Positions 55,870 through 64,000 of a DNA stretch of 64,000 nt are shown here, piece by piece. The position numbers were made by a program, and so were the translations under genes. Numbering within the stretch: the stretch's first letter is position 1; each line of letters opens with the position of its first letter. Below the pieces are notes generated by a model. That model searched no databases. It worked only from the letters and a program-made list of their open reading frames with translations, and was not told the DNA's origin. Origin of the DNA: Phocoena phocoena (Eukaryota > Chordata > Mammalia > Artiodactyla > Phocoenidae); the NCBI RefSeq assembly GCF_963924675.1, contig NC_089234.1, positions 26,961,668-27,025,667 of the forward strand, written 5' to 3'.

Positions 55870-55901
55870 GCACGCACGCACACACACACACACACACACA
55901 C
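55836..55901. repeat. (CA)n microsatellite with (CACG)n interruption
   Basis: A CA tract of about 66 bp interrupted in the middle by about four CACG units (55862-55880), then CA again. Confidence 0.95.
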
Positions 55902-56455
55902 TGATTCTAATTCAATTAGTGCAGTCAGCAACTCCAGAAAAGAGTAATTCAATTAGTGCATTGTGGAGCTCTACAATACCTCTAAGCAGATGTTCACCAT
56001 CTTCAAGAACTGGAGCTAGGTTTAAAATACCTGTACCACTCAAATATGCCACTACATTATGTCATTTATCAATGTACTTACATATGCTTTTCTGACTTCA
56101 AAGAAAAGGTGAAGAAACACACTCAGGCTAAGTTCCTAGAGATTTTTCCATCATCTACACCAAAGAAATATACTCAATTTTAGGCTGCAGTAATTAAATT
56201 ATATAACCCAAATTATGTTCAAAACAAGATGCGTCACTGTGTTCTACACTTTTGCAGCACTGCCTCTAGTTATGCATGCCACATTGTAACAAGGACACTG
56301 CCAAGATGGAATGCATTCATAAGGAGGGACAATCAGAATGATTAACACTCTCCATCAAAATACAGGGTTATGAAAATGACAGGAATGATTATTAGCATTT
56401 TCCAAAGAAATACTAACAGAACCAGGAATATTCACTCTGGGCACAGGAAATATAA
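55902..56455. other. Unique spacer with a direct repeat
   Basis: TAATTCAATTAGTGCA occurs perfectly at 55908-55923 and 55945-55960. Otherwise no gene or repeat recognised. Confidence 0.6.
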
Positions 56456-56459
56456 GCAA

Positions 56460-56760
56460 CATGATAGCTATCCTCAAACATATAAATACATGAAAAAGAA
56501 AACAATTACTTTGTATTACTACAAATGGTAGGTGAGTAAGAAGTTTGACTCCTTGAGAGAAAATTTTCTAACAGAACCAACAGTGAAGAAGAAAGCAAGA
56601 TGCCTCAAGAAGTTCAGCTTGCCAATAATGGCAGTGATCTGGCAGAGATTAGATGGCCCCTTGCCAAAAACACTTCATAAAGGATTCCTATATATAACTA
56701 GATGGCCTTCTGACATCATTTCCAACACTGAAATTCTATGGTTCTATGAATATACTAATT
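56460..56760 (+). repeat. CR1/L3-type ancient LINE 3' end
   Basis: Follows the familiar L3/CR1 end: CATGATAGCTATCCTCAAAC, GAAAATTTTCTAACAGAACC, ACTAGATGGCCTTCTGACAT, and finally GAAATTCTATGGTTCTATG, the characteristic ATTCTRTG repeat ending. Strongly diverged. Confidence 0.7.
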
Positions 56761-58399
56761 TTTGCTTATAATGCAAGCCTGGACTTTAAGTAATAAAGCT
56801 AATCATTATTATGGAGGAGTGGCTGTATAAAAGCCCATGGGCTGTGAGGCATTTTCATAGTGATTGCTGCATGATAATACACCAAGGAAGAAGAAAATTT
56901 GTACAGTTTCTCTGTTTTAAGATTTAGGAGGTCCCATAAATGTAGATATTTCTAGTCTTATTTCTTAGATAAGCACTTGAACTCCTCTTGTTCTTCCAAG
57001 ATTGAAAAGAATGGTTTGTTTTGACTTATCCTCAGGTATCAGCCAATGAGAAATCAATTTCTAGAAGAATGGTTTTTGAAAACTCCCCCATTGAGTCAAG
57101 ACACTGGGTTCTCACAGCTTAAATGCAAATCTACATCAATATTTATGCTTTAAAAATATAGAGCAATACTTAAAACAACAGTAAGTAATTCTCAATATCC
57201 CTCCCTTTTGCCTTGCTTTCTCTGTGCTGTACTTGGTAAGTGAGGACATAATTCTGGGTACAAGGGAACAGGACACTATTTTACAAATACCATCTCCTCT
57301 TTCTAGCATGCCCTCAAAGCAGGGAATTAAGAAATGTCAGGAATGATTACCCCCATTTTTCCAGTGCATTTCACTATGTATTCATGATAGAGAATAGCTC
57401 CTGCCTTTCACATTTGCAGAGGGAGAAGACTAAGCTAAACAGCTGTGCTTTAAAAGCATCAATAAGAGTTAATTCAAGTACTTTCAACACAAACTCCTAC
57501 TTTTTCATACTCCAGACGAATTCCAAAAGGTCATTCTCACTCAAAACTTTACTTGTAAGGTCTAGGCACCCAAAATGAATTAAGATAAAAGCACATATCT
57601 GACAATAGAGCTGTTTTCTTAGAACGAAAGAAATTTTTTTTCTATAAAATATGTTGTTTTAAGATATTCTGCAACTTAAAAAGCAATAGAAAACTCATTC
57701 TATTACTAGAATATATTTTCCAAGAAATCTATGATTTGGCTTTCTCAACAAAAATTTTCTATTCATGTGCCATTAAGCTGTACAAACACAAACACAATGG
57801 TTCTTACATATTATCTATTCATCAACCTTCTTACTATAAATATGAATTCAGCACTTTTTTTTAAAAAAAAGGTATTTTTTTCTTGCCAAACGTTTAAGGC
57901 TTTCAATAATGAACCACTTGCCAAAACTGTGAATAATCAGAGGAATAAATAACATAGCTGGGTTAATTTTTATTTGACTGGCAATACTACCATATAGAAG
58001 GCTATCAGTTTAACAAACTATGTCACTCCATTTCCTATATTTACCCACTACCACCTTCCCAACTTCCTGCCTCCACAAAAACAGAACCAGGACCTAAGCT
58101 GATTCCTCCTTAGAATAGAATGTATTCCGTAAACCCCAATATTAGTTTACTAACCCAGCTTTAGTCTCCTTTTGCCCACACCTCACAGCCTGCATTTATG
58201 TTCCAGTATTAAGTTTATTTGTTGGCTCCATCAGCACCACTTCTCTTTAACATTGTCCCTTTTCATGCATTTAAGGCAACTACTTCCAAACCTATCAATG
58301 AAAGCAGACAAATGGGGGATAAAGGAATGAACTGCAAACACCTCAAACAAGAAAGGTTGCTTAAAAAACCAAGTGTCACATTCTGACAGTTCAATATTT
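56761..58399. other. Unique spacer
   Basis: No gene recognised. Frames 57384-57578 and 57731-57952 have no known domain. Confidence 0.5.
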
Positions 58400-59000
58400 C
58401 AAAGCCAATACAAGGAATGTGCAACAACACTGCAACTTTAAATCTTTTCCTCCTATGTCAGTCTCTCTTTCTCTCATTGTAATGCCAAAGGGAACAGCAA
58501 TCAGAGTGGAGATGTTCAACGTGATAGAGGTCAGGACACCATCGGATCAACGTACCAGAAACACGACCTTGTTTATTTTTTTTCCACAGTATTATTGTTT
58601 ACAGGGTGCTTTGCTCATGTACCTTGTGGTTCTTAGCTAAAAGATGAAATTACAGCCCAGGATGAAGCGCTCAGGCACACATCCAATTTGTGTTTCCATC
58701 TCTGAAAACAAAAAGCTTCTAAGGCCCTCAGGCTGCCATTCAAACTTGGAGGCTGACATTTTTAACAGCATGAACCAGAGACTGGCAGAGAGAATGATCT
58801 AATGCATTTCTGACTTGTCAATCAAAGATCTCACCTCTGCTGTCTTGTAAACAGTTGGGGGCCATCTAACTACATTCATAAACCTAGGGAGAGCTTACTG
58901 CCAGCTAGGGTGCTGGAGCCACATGCTCTGGCTTCTATTCACCAAAATCATGATTCAGTTTTATAATCTCACTGTAAATAGTCTGCAGGCACATTTCCAA
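58400..59000. promoter_or_regulatory. Putative conserved non-coding element
   Basis: Repeat-free, with retained CpGs clustered at 58518-58567 (CAACGTGATAGAGG, CATCGGATCAACGTACC, ACACGACC) and SOX/TCF-like words (TTGTCAATCAAAGATCTC near 58815, TATTATTGTTTACAG near 58591). The 73-codon frame at 58419-58640 resembles no known protein. Confidence 0.45.
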
Positions 59001-61569
59001 GACTACTGGAATAGAACCAGAGTAGGGAATACAAAAGAGATTTTGGTCAAATATTGTGTTATCTTCAAGCTGTTGGAATCCTGTACCCATTTTATCCTCA
59101 TTTTACCAATTCTCCCCAAAGGACTGCACTATGCTACAACTGAAATGCTTAAAAAAAATTAATGACCTGACAATGTAAAAATCTAGGGGAAATATACTAA
59201 TATTATACTAGAAATTTCCCTTATGTTTTATTACCAGTAAAGAAACAGGCACTCCCCAAAACACAGCTCATGCAAAGGGTAGAAACTGGAATGAACAATA
59301 GCAACTATATTTTAGTAAAACTAATCATGTGCTTTCTTTCAAATATAAAACTTCTCATGTTCATATACAAAAGCTGTGCATAAACTAGTTTTAAATACTG
59401 CAATATATATTTGTGTGTGTGAAACATAAAAAGATAAAACGAGTACTTATCCCTGTATACCTTCTCTTCTGTTTATGATCTTTAACACAAAAAAATTAGA
59501 TCAAATCAGGTTAAGATGTGAACTTTTTGCTAAAGGATCATATATAAAAATGAATTTACTCTTTTTATGTCAATTTTACTGGGTACAGAATTCCAATTTA
59601 ATTCATACCAAGCCATAGATACTAGGTTTGCAACAAAGGTCTCGAGAATTTGAATGGTACACCTGAGAACTTTAAAACGCAGGTGACAGACAACCCAGCA
59701 GGGAAAAGTACACTGCAAAATCCCGTTTCATGATGATGTACTACATCTTAGGCCCAAATAACTATTTCAAAATATAGACTTGGTTTTCAGAGGACTGAGC
59801 CAGAGAATATAGAAAATCTCACAGCTATTCAACATCACTCTTAGGAAAAACAGAACTCATGGGTATCACCCCACAATGGTAAAGTACTGCAATTCTCAGA
59901 GGCCTAAGCGGCTAAACAGTCAAGAGATTGGTCTTTTTTTTTTTCCCCCCAATGAGGCCTACATAAATAACCTGGGTTTCTCTCATCATGAAAAATGACA
60001 GTTTCCTAAATGCTGCCTGTCTACCAAGATTCCATATCCTGACAGTCCACATAAAATACCAAGTCTAAAAACTAACACAAGGAAGGACAGCAAGACAATA
60101 AAACACTACCACATAAAACAGCACAATAGTGAAAGAAGGTACAAATGGCTGTGGCAGGCAGTCACAAAACAACCAACAATGATTCCTGAATAGCACATAA
60201 GGAACTCCTGTGGTACTTTGGCCTCTACTCAGCACACAGATGGCAATAAGAAGAAGGTAATCTTGAAATATAAAGAAAGTAATATGTACCTCTCCAGAGG
60301 ATACAGGTGAGCCTTAACTGCCCACAGGAAGAATTTCTCTGGTAAGGACAGTACATCCACAGAGGATCCCATCACCCTTAAAGTTTTCATCAATTTGATT
60401 TTTCCGGTCTGTGCTTCTTATATTGGGGCAACTCCAGGCGCCCTGGGGTACCTATACTCTCTCTTCTGCCATTAGGGGTCATGTTAAGTTAGGGCAGTTA
60501 GGTAAAATCCGACATTATTCAACATAAAAGCAATAAGCCCTCTTTGTGGAGTGAAAAGTTTAATTTTTCAGATCCATCAGGAAATACAACAAAAAAAAAT
60601 TTTTTAAGGAAATCCGATCATCTCACAATAAGATGATCTTGTTTAATCTAGATATTAGGTAATGTTGCAAATTAGCCTGTAAATGAACATTACCTGCATC
60701 ACAAACACATCAAAATACTTAGCAATGGAGGAATCTATTATTACCAAACTTAAAACAGAGTATTTAGAACAACCAAGTAGGCATCCTGAAAGACAAATCA
60801 GTCCTAATGGTGTCATTCTTCCAAGACAATTTCTAGCATAAAGTAAAATACATCAAATTCAGGTCATCTCTAACTTTTCTTAGTTAAATATACATAAAAG
60901 TTGAAAGGGTAGAAGCTGAACAATAAGTTTCAATTTTAGCTAAAATGTTTTAAAATCCATAATTATACTTTCTTTTTAATAAATGATCTTCAATAATATA
61001 TTTCCAACATTTTGCACATATACTTTAATTTTGTTCTCAATCAAGGCTAAAGGGTCACTTTCAGTGTCCCTAATGATCTCCATCCTTTCTGTAGACTGTA
61101 GTTTATCACTATGATCATTTTAATTCTCCCAGTGTCTATTCTTGTATAGAATAAGGGTAAAATGCAATAAAAGTCAAATAATTGTACAAACACACTGCTG
61201 TGAAGATAAAGACGTTGACATCATTGAAACTGAACTGTTAGCTGGCTGGCAGGGCCACTATTTAATAGCTTGAAATGTGCATTTGTTCATCAACAAGAGT
61301 CCAAATTCAACATACAAAATCCAATTCAGAAGGGATCATCGTAGTGTGAGTTGTATGAAAGCCAAAGGTATAAATCTGCCCATAAATCAGACTCAGCATG
61401 TTTTCCTTTTTTCCATGTAAATGTGTAGTCTTTGGAATGATTGTTTAATTATCATGACTTCTTTCTGAATACAGAACACTTGTGTGTATGTACGTGCAGG
61501 TACCCCCAGCAATTCAATGCTTTCTCTAGTCCCACCCTATATATGTTATCTAATAATTTTCTTCAAATT
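59001..61569. other. Unique non-coding sequence
   Basis: Over 2.5 kb without recognised repeats or genes. GATCATCT/AGATGATC form an 8-bp hairpin at 60616-60638. A C+G-richer patch with CCAGGCGCCCTGGGG sits at 60434-60448. Confidence 0.5.
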
Positions 61570-61990
61570 ATCTAAGTCCATTCATTCATTCAGCAAAAAT
61601 TCATAAAGCACATACTCTGTATCAAGCACTTATACTGTGCTTGACATTGGAAATATAAACAAAATATAGTCCTGCTCTCAAGGAACTGAGCAATCACAAT
61701 AAGCATATCCGTGCTTATGACAGAGGTATCTATTGCATGCTGTTGGTACAGATGCTCTGACTACGTTAAGGCGGGTGAGTGAAAAGATCAGTGAGGGCCT
61801 TTATCCTAGAGGTGAAACAACTTGAGCGAACTGTGGAATTTAATTAGCCAGGTAGATAAAAGTGGGAGGCAGGGGGTAAGGGAAGATAAGTGTTTTCAGT
61901 AGCGTTCTCCAGGTAGGGAAAACAGGACATGCAAAGACACAGAGCATGGGAGAACACAGCACCTTTGGAGAACTATGAATTTGAAATGGC
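61570..61990 (+). repeat. Ancient dispersed mammalian repeat, family not assigned
   Basis: CCATTCATTCATTCAGCAAAAATT, then ACTCTGTATCAAGCACTTATAC, TGCTCTCAAGGAACTGAGC, GCAAAGACACAGAGCATGGG follow the order of a widespread old mammalian repeat. I cannot name the family with certainty. Confidence 0.5.
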
Positions 61991-62559
61991 TAAAACTTAC
62001 ATGGGACAGAGTGACCAAAATCAATGTAACCAGGTGACAAACATAGAATTTAATTAAGTACAGAATAAAGTTGAAAATCAGAAAGTATTACTATCAATAA
62101 AATAGTAATATCTGGGAGGACATTAAAATATTTCCTTTTTTCTACTTCTCTGTATTTTCTATAATTATTAAATTTTTATTTTGCTTTATAATTTTATAAT
62201 AAAATGGTAATAATAAATATATTTTAAAACAAAATTATATTTGCCTGGGCATGCCTGTGTGTGTACATGCATGCATAAATGGATAAGTCATTCTAGACTG
62301 AAGGAAACTAGCATATTGATTGATGATTACCTTAAAGTAGAAGTATGAGTGATACTTTCTTGTTTACATATTTACCAAATAGTTTACATATTCTACTATA
62401 AACAATAAGTTAGTTTTATAAACAGATGAAAATGTAGGGTTTCCCCACACACAAAACAAAAACATTTTTGACTTCTCACTATATGCAAACTCCTAATGTA
62501 AGGAGTATAGCTAGGATAAACATAGGTCAAATGTCAATATATGCACAAAAAAGAACTGA
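61991..62559. other. AT-rich spacer
   Basis: No gene seen. 62110-62230 is AT-rich and may be an old LINE tail. Confidence 0.4.
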
Positions 62560-63782
62560 ATTTTTAAAAAATTTTATTGTACTCGATTTACAATGTTGTG
62601 TTAATTTTTTCTGTACAGCAAAGTGACTCAGTTATGCATATATATTTTTTTTCATATTCTTTTCCATTATCATTTGTCACAAGATATTGACTATAGTTCC
62701 CTGTGCTATACAGTAGGACCTTGTAGTTTATCCATCCCATATACATAGTTTGCCTCTGCTAATCCCAAACTCCCATTCCTTCCCTCCCATACCCTTGGCA
62801 ACCACAAGTCTGTTCTCTATATCTGTGAATCTGTTTTTGTTTCGTAGATATGTTGATTGGTATCATATTTTAGATTCCACATGTAAGTGATATCTTATGA
62901 TATTTGTCTTCCTCTTTCTGACTTACTTCCTTTAGTATGATAATCTCTAGGTCCATCCATGTTGCTGCAAATGGTATTATTTCATTTTTTTTGATGGCTA
63001 ATATTCCATTGTATATATATATACCACATCTTCTTAATCCATTCATCTCTCAATGGACATTTAGGTTGCTTCCATGTCTTGGCTATCGTAAATAGTGCTC
63101 CTATGAACATAGGGGTGCATGTATCTTTCCAAATTATAGCTTTGTCTGGGTATATGCTCAGGAATGGGATTGCTGGATCATATGGCAACTCCATTTTTAG
63201 TTTTTGGAGGAACCTACATACTGTTTTCCATAGCGGCTGCACCAATACACTCCCACCAACAGTGTAAGAGCATTCCCTTTTCTCCACACCCTCTTTAGCA
63301 TTTGTTATTTGTAGACTTTTTAATGATGGCCATTCTGACTGGCGTGAGGTGGTACCTCATTGTAGTTTTGATTTGCATTTCTCTAATAGCGCTGTTGAGC
63401 ATCTTTTCAGGTGCCTATTGGCCATCTGTATGTCTTCTTTGAAGAAATGTCTATTTAGGTTTTCTGCCCTTTTTCAATTGGGTTGTTTGTTTTTTTTGTT
63501 GTTGAGTTATATGAGATGTTTGTATATTTTGGAAATTAAGCCCTTGTCAGTTGCATCATTTGCAAATATTTTCTCCCATTCCACAGGTTGTCTTTTCCTT
63601 TTGTTTACGGTTTCCTTCGCTGTGCAAAAATTTGTAAGTTTGATTAGGTCCCATTTGTTTATTTTTATTGCATTGGAAGACTGACCTAAGAAAACATTGG
63701 TAGATAAGGTTTATGTCAAAGAATGTTTTGCCTATGATCACTTCTAGGAGTTGTATGGTGTCATATCTTACATTTAAGATGT
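62560..63782 (-). mobile_element. L1, antisense, ORF2 C-terminus and 3' UTR
   Basis: The plus strand shows GTACAGCAAAGTGACTCAG, CTGTGCTATACAGTAGGACC and TCCATCCATGTTGCTGCAAAT. The minus frame 62982-63287 encodes an ORF2 C-terminal remnant with [15 protein letters not shown] and [15 protein letters not shown]2-like sequence continues to 63779, where a SINE interrupts it. The frame is broken elsewhere, so inactive. It may resume beyond the window. Confidence 0.9.
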
Positions 63783-64000
63783 TTATTTATTTATTTACTT
63801 ATTTTTTGGCTGCACCAGGTCTTAGTTGCAGCATACGGGATCTTTCAGTGCTGCACGTGGGATTCTCTCTAGTTGTGGCGTGTGGGCTCCAGAGTGTGTG
63901 GCCTTAGTAATTGTGGTGCGCGGACTCTCTAGTTGTGGTGCATGGGCTCCAGAGCGTGCAGGCTCAGTAGTTACAGCACGTGGGGTCCAGAGCATGTGGG
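63783..64000 (-). mobile_element. CHR SINE, long form, cut by the window end
   Basis: TTATTTATTTACTTATTTTTTGG then CTGCACCAGGTCTTAGTTGC and repeated CTCTAGTTGTGG units. The head (CCAGGGAAGTCCC) is beyond the window. It appears to be inserted in the L1 just before it. Confidence 0.88.

Noticed and set aside
55836..55901. Z-DNA-forming or functional CA/CACG element
   Set aside because: Ordinary microsatellite; nothing in the flanks supports a function.
40434..60448. CCAGGCGCCCTGGGG at 60434 as a CTCF site
   Set aside because: Spacing of the core does not fit the CTCF model without a gap; only the 29491 and 53771 sites were kept.
1..64000. A novel operon-like or defence system, CRISPR array, or bacterial genes
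   Set aside because: Repeat content and structure are wholly mammalian; regularly spaced repeats here are SINE-internal units or microsatellites.

Overview
The window is AT-rich mammalian nuclear DNA. It is almost certainly from a cetacean, because it carries about 26 tRNA-derived SINEs of the CHR superfamily (short, long and small CHR-1-like forms) alongside artiodactyl-type L1 3' ends. The short CHR copies are very alike, keep CpGs and long A tails, and mostly have clean target-site duplications, as expected of a recently active cetacean SINE. MIR, L2, CR1/L3 and hAT relics are the usual placental background. The exact species and chromosome cannot be read from the sequence.

No intact protein-coding gene is visible. 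All long open frames examined are SINE or L1 shadows or chance frames. There are two protein-related exceptions. One is a frameshifted antisense fragment that reads like the C-lobe of p38-gamma MAP kinase (MAPK12), buried in an old L1 at about 26.1 kb. The other is a 74-nt minus-strand segment at 46.17 kb with good splice signals and an open frame, which may be an exon of an unidentified gene.

Layout: 0-9 kb holds an old L1, a young L1 inside a MIR, and a CHR SINE inside another MIR. 9.4-13.3 kb is repeat-poor, with several segments that look like conserved non-coding elements (CNEs). 15.5-27.4 kb is a repeat thicket, including three elements stacked at one reused target site (20.55-22.45 kb) and a degenerate L1 of nearly 5 kb. 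28-34 kb is mostly unique with further CNE-like blocks and a CTCF-like site. 34.9-43.8 kb is again repeat-rich. 44.4-45.4, 50.1-50.6, 51.7-52.2 and 58.4-59.0 kb are CNE-like. 62.56-64 kb is L1 plus a SINE cut by the window edge.

Repeat-free, CpG-retaining, homeodomain-motif-rich islands spread over 50 kb without a gene suggest an intron or gene desert beside a developmental regulator. That is inference from composition; conservation could not be measured here. No bacterial-type system, CRISPR array or intact RNA gene was seen.
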